A stretch of 64,000 nt of DNA from Nymphaea colorata (lineage: Eukaryota; Streptophyta; Magnoliopsida; Nymphaeales; Nymphaeaceae). The stretch spans positions 23,416,412 to 23,480,411 of the forward strand of contig NC_045139.1 of NCBI RefSeq assembly GCF_008831285.2, read 5' to 3'. A program made the position numbers and the translations under genes. This document shows, one piece after another, positions 36,201 through 48,200 of this stretch; position 1 is the first letter of the stretch; each line of letters begins with the position of its first letter. A model generated the notes under the pieces. The model searched no databases, had not been told where the DNA came from, and saw only the letters and a list, made by a program, of their open reading frames with translations.

Positions 36201-39200
36201 AGAGGTCTGGCTCTACATCTGCCTCTACATCTACCAATGCTGCTGTTGTAGATTCAGCATTCTCTGTTGGTGCTCCTACTGCTGATCCAGGTATGACATG
36301 GATGATAGACTCGGGCGCTTCTAGACATTGTTGTAATCAACCACAAAATTTTTCATCATTTGTCAGATTTTCTACACCACAGTATGTTAAGCTGGCTGAT
36401 GGCAAGTTGTCCCCTGTTTTGGGTAGCGGTGATATTTATCTTCCACATTTAGGCACTATTACACATGTGCTATATGCACCTCAGTTTCCTGTTAATTTGA
36501 TATCTGTGAAGCAGCTAGCTATCGACTTACAATGTAAAGTCATTTTTGAATCTGACTCTTGTTCTTTTCAGGACTTACCAACTGGGAAGATGATTGGTGG
36601 CGGCCATGAGCGTGAGGGCCTTTATTTTTTGTCAATCCCAGTTGATGTTGCTGCATCTTCAGTCCCTTCCAAGCCTTCTCCCTTCCAATGGCATCTCAGA
36701 TTGGGTCATCCTTCCGTACCAAAACTTCGTCGCATGTTTCCAGACATTCCTGCATCAGAGTCCTTCTTATGTGATGCCTGCCAGTTGGGCAAGCATACAC
36801 GGAGCAGCTTTCCTTCGAGTCAGAGTCCATCGAGTCAGAGTCCTTTTGATCTCATTCATGTGGATGTATGGGGTCCTAGTCGGGTTCCTTTTTGATCATG
36901 TTTTCGATATTATCTTGTTCTAGTTGATGATTTTACTAGAGTCAGTTGGGTTTTCTTGTTAAGGGAAAGATCTGAAGTCATATGTATTCTTCAAAAATTT
37001 ATCAAGGAAATAAAAACTCAGTTTGGATTCATTGTCAAAAATATTCGCACTGATAATGCTCTTGAATTCAAGTCTTCCATTCTACTTCAGTTTTATGCCG
37101 ACCATGGAATTCGACCTCAATATACTTGTCCACATACGTCCCAACAGAATGGTGTAGCCGAACGCAAACATCGGCAACTCCTAAACGTAGCTCGTACCCT
37201 CATGTTACATTCTCACATGCCTGCCTATTTTTGGGGTGATGCTATCCTTACTGCGTGTTACCTCATTAATAGATTACCCTCTTCCTCCATTCAAGACCGT
37301 ATTCCAATTCAAATTCTATATCCAGGGCGTTCATTATTTCATTTACCTCCCAAAGTTTTTGGATGCACTTGCTTCGCACATATCCTAGGCCCGAACAAAA
37401 GCAAACTGGCTGCCCAAGCTATCAAATGTATCTTTATTGGCTATTCAGCTAATCAAAAGGGATACAAATGCTTTGATCCCGTGACCAAGAAAGACATTAT
37501 CAGTGCGGATGTTACCTTCTTTGAGTCTCGTCCTTATTTCCCTCCGTCAAGTCCCTCTTCATCTGAGATGCATGCACCTATACCTCTTCCTATTCCACCA
37601 GTGTCACTTGAGTCATTTCCATCATCTCAACCTAGGTCACATGAACGTTTTCTTGAGCCTCCGTTGGTTTACACTCGTCGTCTAGGTCCCTCTCTCAACC
37701 GTCCACCAGCATCGTCTCAAGAGGTAAGCTCTACTGATAAGACTGACTCAGGTTTAAGTGATGACTATTCTGCAGCAGATCTCCCTATTGCTATTCGCAA
37801 GGGCAAGCGACAGTGTACCTTACATCCTATATCTAATTCTGTCTCTACTGCTCATCTGAGTACACACTTAGTACAGTTTGATCAAGCTTTATCTAGTCAT
37901 GTTATCCCGTCCTCGCACCATCACGCCCTGTTAGATCCACGTTGGCGACAAGCTATGCAGGAGGAAATGGATGCTCTTCTTTCTCGGGAGACTTGGGATT
38001 TGGTAGACCCCCCAACACGCTGTGATGTGGTTGGCTCACGATGGGTATTCACCATCAAGTATCATTCTGATGGGTCAGTTGAAAGGTTCAAGGCCCGTCT
38101 TGTCGCAAAAGGTTATACTCAGACTTATGGTATTGACTTCTTTGAGACCTTTTCGCCTGTGGCCCGGTTGGGCACTATTCGCTTGATTATCTCTCTTGCT
38201 GTCCAACGAGAGTGGCCTCTTTTTCAATTGGATGTCAAAAATGCCTTTCTGTATGGAGACCTTTCTGAAATTGTTTATATGCAGCAACCACCTGGTTTTG
38301 AGCGACAAGGGGAGTGTTCCAAGGTATGCAAGTTAAAGAAGGCTATTTATGGACTCAAACAGAGTCCCCGTGCATGGTTCCAAAAGCTTACTGAAGTGTT
38401 ATCTAAGTGTGGATTTAGCCGATCCCAACTTGATCACTCATTGTTTATCAAGCGAGGCTCAGCAGGACTTGTGATATTGATTGTCTACGTGGATGATATT
38501 GTTCTTACAGGGGAAAATGATCAAGAGATAGCTCAAACAAAGGAGTTTTTACAGCAACACTTTGTTACGAAAGACCTTGGACAACTTCGTTATTTTCTTG
38601 GTATTGAGGTGGCTCGTAGTAATAAAGGAGTTGTAGTGTCTCAAAGGAAATATGCTCTTGATCTTCTACAGGAAACATGACTATTGGGGGCTAAACCTGC
38701 CACACTTCCCATGAATCCTCGCATTCATATACATGATGATGACTCAGAGCCGTTTGACTCTAGATCTTACAGATCTCTGATAGGGAAACTGTTATATTTG
38801 ACTGTCACTCGTCCCGACATTAGCTTTGCTGTGAATAAGTTGAGCCAATTCATGGAAAAACCCCGAAAAGTTCACTGGGATGCAGCTCTAATGATTGTAA
38901 GATACTTGAAATCAGCCCCGGGAAAGGGGCTATGGTTCAAGAAAGGAGAATGTGTTGACATCGAGGCGTATAGTGATGCTGATTATGCTGGATCTGTAGA
39001 TGATAGGAAGTCTACTACCGGGTTTTGTGTCTGTAGAAACACACACCAAGATGGAGAGAAAGAGAAGGAACACACAATATACGTGGAAAACCTCAAAGAG
39101 AGGTGAAAAACCACGGAGAAGCTCTAACCTAGGTGCACAACCGCAACCCTAGGAGAGAGAAAATCTTATATCACTTAATCAACAATTACACTATAAGTGA

Positions 39201-42200
39201 GATTAAATAAGAGGGAAAAACGCCTAGGGTACCGAGCCCCTCTCGGTACCCGTGCCCATGGGACCGGGTCTGGATCCAGACCCGGTTCCCTACACATGAT
39301 ATGTTAACACTCCCCCTCAAGCTTGGCATACATGTCAAACATGCCTAGCTTGCTTACATTTTTCTCCAATTGAGATGTACATAAGGCTTTGGTTAGAACA
39401 TCTGCAATTTGATCTTCAGACTTCATATAAGGTAGGATCAACTCCTTTGAATCTATGCGTTCCCGTATGAAGTGGCGATCAATCTCCACATGTTTAGTTC
39501 TGTCATGCAAAACGGGATTATTCGCAAGATTAATTGCAGACTTGTTGTCGCAGTACATCCTCATCTTCTCTTCTGTTTCAACACCAATATCTGCTAGGAG
39601 AATCTTTAACCATAACATTTCTGTAACTCCCATAGCCACAGCCCTGTATTCAGCCTCAGCACTGGATCTAGAGCAAACTTCCTGCCTCTTACTTCTCCAT
39701 ACAACCAGGTTACCTCCCAGAAAGATGCAGTACCCTGTGGTAGACCTCCTAGTATCAGTACATCCGGCCCAATCTGCGTCAGAGTATCCTTCAATATTAA
39801 GTTGGTCTTGCTGAGTATAGAGTAATCCTTTTCCTGGGTTATTCTTTAGGTACCCCAACACTCTTTCTGCACTCTTCCAGTGACAATCAGTAGGAGCATG
39901 CATAAACTGACTCAACACATTCACAGCATAAGTAATATCAGGGCGAGTAAGAGTAAGATAGATGAGCTTACCAACCAGCCTCTGATACCGCCCTTTTCCT
40001 TCTTCATCTAGGATGTTGCCAGTTTTGATGCTTATCTTTGTACCAGACTCCATTGGAGTTTGAAAGGGTCTGCATCCAAGTTTGTCTGTCTCCTTTAGAA
40101 GATCCAGAGTGTATTTCCTTTGGCTCATAACCAGCCCTGTCTCTGACCGAGCAATCTCTATCCCCAGAAAGTATCTTAGTTTACCCAAATCTTTAAGATC
40201 AAATTCAGCAGCTAACCTCTCCTTCATCTTCTTTTTCTCTTCTTCATCGTCACCTGTGACTATCATATCATCAACATACACAAGAAGAAGACTCACCAGG
40301 CCATCTCTCTGCTTAATGAATAGGGTGTGATCACCATTTCCCTGTTTGTATCCATTTGTCTTCATCACTATCCTCAGTCTTTCAAACCATGCTCTAAGAG
40401 ACTGCTTTAATCCATACAAGGCTTTCTTAAGATGACAGCATTTTCCGCTTTGAACATATCCAGGAGGCATACTCATATAGACCTCTTCTTCTAGATTGCC
40501 ATTTAAGAATGCGTTCTTAACATCAAGTTGATCCATGCTCCACCCCTTTTTCACGGCAAGTGCTAATATGACCCTCACAGTTTTCAGTTTGGCAACAGGG
40601 GCAAAGGTTTCAAGATAATCAATACCATATTTCTGGCTAAACCCCTTTGCAACAAGCCGAGCCTTATACCTTTCCACAGTACCATCTGGTTTGTACTTCA
40701 CATTGAACACCCACTTTGAACCAACTAAATGAGTCCCTTTGGGAATATCCACAACTTCCCAAGTGTCATTCTTTGCCAAGGCATTCATCTCCTCTGTCAT
40801 GGCCTGTAGCCATTTAGGATCCTCTCTAGCATCTTCCACACACCTGGGAATAACAGACTTAGACAAGGATGTTATAAAGCATTTGTAATCCTTACTCAAT
40901 TTCGCATAAGAGACAAATCTCTGAATAGGATGAGAAGTGCAAGACCTGGTGCCCTTGCGCAGGGCTATAGGAAGCTCTTCATTGATTAGACTTGGGTCAT
41001 CCGGGGAGCTCACAGGATTGGGATTGGTTACATCAACATTTTCAATCACATCTGTCTTCTTCCTTCTGTACACTTGGCCAAACAAATGATCACGGGCTGT
41101 AGGCTGATTATCATCAAGACCCTCGTCCATGTGACGGTCTCTATCATCTCTGACTGTGTCTGCCACACTTTCACTGGCCTTGTAATCCAAGAAATCCGTA
41201 AACTGAATCAACTGATTTGAGGAATACTCTTCACTACTGTGTCCTAGATACTCCCCCTGAAGAGGATTCACATGAAAGTATGCCTCATGTTCATGGAAGG
41301 TGACGTCCCGGGAAACATAGACTTTAGAGGTGGTAGGATCAACACATTTGTATCCCTTCTGAGTGGAGGAATACCCCAGGAAGACAGCCTTGACAGACCG
41401 AGGATCAAGTTTCTTGAGGGTGAGACTATGGTCATGAACAAAACAGACACACCCGAACACCCGAGGAGTAAGAGGCCAGGGATTCTGAGAAGGCCAAAGC
41501 ATAGAGTACGGGGAATGGCCCTGCAACACACGGGTAGGCATACGGTTGATAAGGTGGGCACTAGTGAGAAGCGCATCACCCCAGTAGCGCTTGGGAACCT
41601 GACGATGGAACAGAAGAGCCCGGGTAACATCAAGCAAATGGCGATTCTTTCGTTCAGCCACGCCATTTTGGGGAGGTGTATAACTACATGACGTTTCATG
41701 GACAATACCCTTGCTCTTCAAGAAATCATCTAGGGATTGAGAGACATACTCTCGAGCATTATCGGTGCGAAAAGCTTGGACAGACGTTTGAAACTGAGTC
41801 TCAACAAAGGCCACAAAATTTTTGACAATAACGGGAACTTCACTACGTTCTTTCAACAGATACACGAACGTACAACGGGAGTAATCATCAATAAGGGTCA
41901 TAAAGTAATGAAAACCACGACAAGTGGGTACTCCCGAAGGACCCCAAACATCAGAATGAACCAAAGCAAATGGACGAGTGGTTTTATTGAATGAAATAGG
42001 GTACGAGGCCCTAACATGTTTAGCTAACTGACACACTTCACAGGTGAAGGAGTCCATGGAAACAGAATGAAACAAACTAGGAAACAACTTCTTAATCAAT
42101 GGAAACGGAAGATGACCAAGCCGCTCGTGCCATCGCATAATAGTAGATCTGTCTCCCATGCCTGACAACTGTCCACTAGTGGCTGAAATAAGAGCGGACG

Positions 42201-45200
42201 CAACCTGCACAGGCAGTCTGTAGAGTCCATCAATAGCCGAACCAATCCCAATCTTGTGCCCCGTCACCAAGTCCTGCAGAAAACACCGATCAGCAGAAAA
42301 GATCAGATTACAGTTGAGCTCTTTAGTAATACTGCTGACGAATAACAAATTCACAGGAATATTGGGAACATGAAGAGCATTATGAAGACAGTATTTATTT
42401 AACAAGGACAAACTCCCTTTTCCAGCCACAGAGATAGAAGAACCATCAGCCATAGATACACGTTGCTGCCCCGAAGACAATTTGTATTCTTGGAACATCT
42501 TAGGGTCCCCTGTCATATGATGCGTAGCACCACTGTCAACAATCCAATCACCATGTGAGGAATTACCTTGGTCACTAGTGGCCACGAGAGCTTGGGCTAA
42601 CTTAGCCCCCTCAGACGTGGAAGTATCCTCCTGAGTAGTAGACAGCCGGCTGATATACGCTTGCAGTTCTTTGATTTGATCGAAGGAAAGCTTAGATTTG
42701 GCAACATTTGAAGGACTACTCTGACTAGGCTCAGGCACAGAAGGACTCCGGCGGCTAGAAGGAGGACGACCCCGGACAAGCCACCTCTCAGGATGAAGAT
42801 CCCAACAAAAATCAACAGAATGTCCTGATTTGTTGCAATGGCTACACCGCCGAACAGGACGCTGTCCAATCCCAGAAGCACGACTAACAAAGGCTGAAGG
42901 AGAACTCCCCTGACTGGTGTCAATATGCATCACCTGTCGACGCTGTTCCTCAGATTCCACACGGGCATACACCTCTTCAATTCCGGGGACCTCGTCACAA
43001 TTGAGAATTTGGCTCCTAATGGATTCAAATTCATCGCGTAAGCCTCCGAGGAAAAGAAACGTCTGATCCATCCACTCTTTGTCCCAGTACAAGGCATGAT
43101 CAGACCCACAGTGCCCGTCATCATTCACATGGTAGTCAAGTTCCTCCCACTTAGTCTTTAGGGCTGCAAAGAAAGCGGCTACAGACAAGTCACCCTGTTT
43201 AAGAGAGTATATGCTACGTTTGATTTGGTACGTACGCAATACTCTCTTCTTACGGCCATACATCCGTGCAAGCACAGTCCACATGTCGTAGGCAGTCGAT
43301 TTACGCAAGATCAAAGGCTGAATATCTGCAGAAACAGAACTAATAATCCATACTTTAACCTGACTATCTTCCAACGTCCAAGTAGCCCATCGCGGATCGG
43401 TTTTTGAAGGTGCAGGCTTCTCCCCAGTGATGTAGGGCAGGCGACCACGACTGGTTATCCCAATTTCTAGGGCAGCCGACCAAGAGAGATAGTTATCCTT
43501 GTTCAGCCGGATGGAGGTGACTTGAACAGGCAAGATCTCGCTCTTGGTATTGCTGCCCGAGTCTAGGGCATCATCGATCTTGAGGGACATCTCCTCGGCC
43601 ATCACAACCACCAAGGAGAAAGAATACCCAGCACCAGAGACGACAAACAAGAGGCAGCGGCGCTGAACGGCGGCGGTGCGGGAGAGAGCGACGGCGGTGG
43701 GCAGCGGTGGCGCGGGACGGCGGCGGCGCTGAAGTGGGCGACGGCGGCGCGGGACGGTGGCGGCGCAGCAGCGGCAGAGGAAAAAAAAACGGCGGAAACA
43801 GCAGCGGCAAAAAAACGGCGGAAACACGACTATCACACCAACGATCTCTCACGCGTTGGCTCTGATACCATGTAGAAACACACACCAAGATGGAGAGAAA
43901 GAGAAGGAACACACAATATACGTGGAAAACCTCAAAGAGAGGTGAAAAACCACGGAGAAGCTCTAACCTAGGTGCACAACCGCAACCCTAGGAGAGAGAA
44001 AATCTTATATCACTTAATCAACAATTACACTATAAGTGAGATTAAATAAGAGGGAAAAACGCCTAGGGTACCGAGCCCCTCTCGGTACTCGTGCCCATGG
44101 GACCGGGTCTGGATCCAGACCCGGTTCCCTACACATGATATGTTAACAGTGTCTTTGTGGGCGGTAATCTTATTTCCTGGAGGAGCAAGAAGCAGAATGT
44201 TGTGGCTCGTTCTAGTGCTGAGTCAGAATATAGGGCTATGGCTCAAACTGTGGCTGAAATGTCGTGGGTTAGATCACTACTTGTAGAGTTGGATGTCTCA
44301 GTGAATCTCCCAATGAAGATGTATTGTGACAACAAGGCAGCTACATATATCGCTAACAATCCTGTCTTCCATGAGCGGACTAAACACATTGAAGTGGATT
44401 GCCACTATATTCGGGACTTAGTTCAAGGAGGAATTGTTAGCACTATTCATGTCTCCTCAGAAGATCAGGCAGCAGATATTCTCACTAAAGCTCTTCCCAT
44501 AGGCGATTTCCTGAGATGTTGTAACAAGCTGAGCATGATTGACATATATGCTCCAGCTTGAGGGGGAGTGTTAAAGATACAAAAAAGGGGTTTTCTGAAA
44601 TATTAGAAAGTTAGGGAAGGTCTCTTTAAATGTTTTGTTACTTTTAGTGGACTTCTCTTGTAATTTTCCCTAACCCTAATCTCTTAACGTAATGCAAGAC
44701 AACTTTTTGCTGCCTCTCTCTCTCTCGTAACAGAAATCATATAATGCAGAAAAAAACACACGCACCCTCCCAACTCTTGTTAGGCTAGTAAGCCTCTCAC
44801 CGAGAGGTTAATGTCACTATACCTCGCGTAGCCTTAATCTAAGTTAAGAGTGTATATATATAAGTATGGGATTTGGGTCCACAGGGGATCCGACCCATTA
44901 TTGCAAAACCTTTTCTAAAGACCCCCTGGTATAACTGCAATACTGCCTACAACTAACACACATGAACATAGTCAAGTCTCTCTAAAGTATTTTTATTTTA
45001 CTTTTTGTCTTTTTGTATTTCTATGTCATTGTTTCTGTATTTCAGTTTCATTCAGCCAAGTAGAGATTTCTAGCCACTGGAGTGAGCTCCTTCCACTTGT
45101 ATTCTGGTTGACACCCTCTCTTGTGTTATGGGTTGCCATGCAATTTGTTGACAATTAAGTGGATCATTCTTCAAAGTTCAACTTTGTGAGTAATTTTCGA

Positions 45201-48200
45201 GGTTTCCATTTGAGAGTGTTGAGGGTCTCTTCCCTAGGTCTTAGTGGACCTTTTATTGTCATTGTGTTTTCTTGTAGATCTTGTTGTATGCCTCTTGATA
45301 CAAAATTAGTTGCTCAAAACCCAGAGGTCTGTGAAGCAGAATGAAGTATATTTGTCTATCCAAGGCAGTGAATTTGGTTGGCTGTATTATTATCTTCCTT
45401 CCATGTACTATATTTTCTACTTTTTACCACAAGCTCATTTTCTTCTATAACATGCTCCTTCCAATGTCCAATCACAAACATCATAAACACACGGGACCAA
45501 ATCTCATAATTAGATCTATCCAACTTTACAGTAGAGCCATAAGGGAAGGGATTGCCCGTGTTCTTATGCTCATACTGCATCTCTATCTTGCCTTTATCAG
45601 CCATAATGCAAGACTGGACAATATAACCTTAATGTAGTCGCACTTTGATAAAGTCAAGAGTATAGCGCACAACAATCAACTTGAGAGGATTTAGGCAGCA
45701 GAATTTTTCAGCATCAATAAAAGTACTTAAAAGAAATATCTATCAACTTGTTGTTCAGTAAATCAGTCTACCAATCACAGCAATCAACTTGACAGGATCT
45801 AGGCAGCATAATTTTTCAGCATCAATAAAAGTACTTTAAAAAGTCTATCAACTTGTTCTTCAGTGAATCAGTCCACCAAAATCTCATGTCGTAGGCTTCA
45901 TACAGCATTATAAACAAGACGATCAATCTGATAAGAGTATACCCATTTTGCAACCACTTTTCCACATTCAACAAAAAAAAAAAAATCTGATAAGAATATG
46001 GTCCACATACAGCCACTCTTTCACAAGCCTAGATCTGGCTTAGAACTTACCAACGCAACTCTCATGCAGTTGCTCACGCTTCGCTACATCCATGTTGGGA
46101 ACCTAATCACACATACCTCCAGCGTGTGATTAGGTTCCCCTTCCATGCTGCTCCACTATCTCCTGATCAGCAGAAGAGAGAAATGAAGGGTAGAGGAAGA
46201 AAAGAGGCGGGAAGAGATGAGAGAGAGAAGAGGTCGCCGGAAAGTCACGTCAGCGCCGATGGAGAAGGGTGGATATCACCAGCTCTGATACCATGATACA
46301 GCCGACAGTCTTAGAGAGAGAAAATTGTCTTATTAACTAACCCTAATCTTACTAATAAAGAGATTAGGGCAGCGGTAGAGACTTCCAAATAGCATCAACC
46401 AAAAATAGAGAAATGTTTAAAGATAACTCCTAACTATTAAATATTGCAAGGGACCACCTAGAAACTTAAAGTAAAATTCAACATCATTTTTATAGGATTA
46501 TTTATCACTCTGATTTGCATGTTAGCCTTTCTTAAGTAATTTTGAATTAGTGCTTCTTCTAGCCATAGCGGAAGCCAATTTTTTATTTGTTTTTCTTGGC
46601 TCCTAATAATGTGCTTCTTGGTACAGCTATGTCAGAGAGGGATCAAGGTAACTGTAGTCTGTCCAGGGCCAATAGACACTTCAAAGAGCACAGGAGATGC
46701 TAGTTCCCTTGGGCAATCTCCTCATACTGAGGTACCATGAATATTTGAGAATGATAATTTGTTTGGAAATGGGTCCACTGTTTTCATTATTGGAAAACAA
46801 GGTTTGCCTTACAATAATGCCAGCTACACACATTTAAATGTACGTCATTTTTCTTTGAAGATTATAACATTTAGTGTAACACATTGCTATATTTTACAAA
46901 TATTCAACTTATTGTTAGATGCTAGCTCACTTGGGCAATCTTCTCATACTGAGGTACCTTGAATATTTGAGAATGATAATTTGTTTGGAAATGGGTCACT
47001 GTTCTCATTATTGGAAAACAAGGTTTTGCTTACAATATGCCAGTTAGACACATTTAAATGTATGTCATTTTTTGAAGATCATGACATTTAGTATAAAGTA
47101 TAAACACTTAGTAAAACAACAGAATATACACTAATGAGTAGCACATTGCTCTATTTTATAAATATTTAACTTATTGTTACATTGTGCATACAAGCGATCT
47201 AACAAGTGGAGAGAAGATATATCTAAAGTATGAAGTATGTCAAGAAAGTGGAAGCAACTTAAAACTGGCTAGTGTAGAGCTGTGGCAATTTATGGGACTT
47301 AAACAGTATTCAAAAATAAATAAGTGTGTGGGAGATATTTAAGTTTGTAAAAACGAGTCTAATGGGATGGCTGACTATTCTTATATTAAATGTTTAAAAA
47401 AAAAGACTAATACAATTGACCAAATGAAATATATATAATAATTTTTAGAAGGTTTAAATAATTTAGTGGACAAGGTTAGACTCCGAAAAAATTGATTGAA
47501 TCCAAAATTGGAGAGGAAAGGGCATAAGATGTGTTGACTACACCTGAATGGCTTTGATCACGTCTGAGCAGCATCTGCGTGCACGCATGTCCTGCCATGT
47601 AGATGCAGATGCATTCTGCCCCTTTTAGGTGTGCCCATGTAGCACAACATACACTACAGTTGAGAAACAAGGAGTCTATGCTCATTTGAAGGGTGCATTA
47701 TATATGAACTATGAGAATCTTTAGTTTTTTGAGCTTTGGGGAAAATATAGAAGCTAGACTGAGACAGCTGTTTAATAAATGAAACTCCAACAATGTTTTT
47801 GTAATCACCCAATGATGGAAGGGAACGATCTCTTGCATCCTTAGGGCTGGGTTATTGTAACAAAAGTGGGGGACAAAACTGGAGAATAAAAAGGTAAAAG
47901 AAGAATAGAAGACTGGCTCAATCAGATGGAGTAGGATGGCAGTATGCAATGAAAATGGAAGAAAAAAATAGTATCAGAAAAAGAAGGTATGAAGAATAAG
48001 GGAAAGAAGGTGACCAAGCAAAAGGGGTACAGCCACTCAGTACCACAAAAAAGAGAAAAGAAAAAACAAGATCAGGGACAAAAATAAGAAAAAGAAGAGG
48101 AAGAAGAACATACCTAGCTTGGAGACCTGCTTTGCTGCAGGCAATAGTGGAAGCAGCAGTGCTAAAGACAGATTTGCAGAGAGGCACTTTGACAGAGGTA

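Larger units (their letters stand above)
39032..44148 (-). mobile_element. Ty1/copia element C, intact and young
   Basis: LTRs of 278 bp each at 39032-39309 (3') and 43871-44148 (5') differ at one base by eye (near 39249/44088). The primer-binding site TGGTATCAGAGCC abuts the 5' LTR, and the polypurine tract GCTTGAGGGGGAG abuts the 3' LTR. The target duplication GTGTC is at 39027-39031 and 44149-44153. With a single uninterrupted polyprotein frame it has every part expected of an autonomous element. It is inserted antisense inside element B. Confidence 0.96.
35207..44561 (+). pseudogene. element B gag-pol, interrupted
   Basis: Starts at ATG 35207 (MAENSKSEG…). It runs through gag with zinc knuckle [14 protein letters not shown], protease MIDSGAS and the integrase zinc-binding region to a frame break with a stop at 36893-36895. 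It resumes by 36956 with the integrase core (IRTDNAL…[13 protein letters not shown]) and reverse transcriptase ([10 protein letters not shown]), then hits an in-frame TGA at 38678-38680. RNase H begins after that, is cut at 39031 by element C, and continues at 44149-44561 ([16 protein letters not shown]). Three independent lesions make it non-functional as read, though most of it is well preserved. Confidence 0.93.
34308..44732 (+). mobile_element. Ty1/copia element B, split by element C
   Basis: LTRs are at 34308-34488 and 44569-44732. The primer-binding site TGGTATCAGAGC is at 34489-34500, and the polypurine tract GCTTGAGGGGGAG lies before 44569. The target duplication GAAAT is at 34303-34307 and 44733-44737. 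It is in the same orientation as the SDR gene. Element C (39032-44148) sits in its RNase H region. Without C the element is about 5.3 kb. LTRs differ by one substitution, a 15-bp deletion in the 3' copy and a 2-bp CT-repeat change, so insertion was recent. Confidence 0.95.

Noticed and set aside
41272-41691. 139-codon frame antisense to element C
   Set aside because: It lies opposite the conserved integrase-RT linker and has no domain; a shadow of the polyprotein.
39304-43836. Upstream extension of the element C frame to 43836
   Set aside because: The extension has no ATG, is Arg/Pro-rich leader sequence, and the ATG at 43602 matches where copia gag proteins begin.
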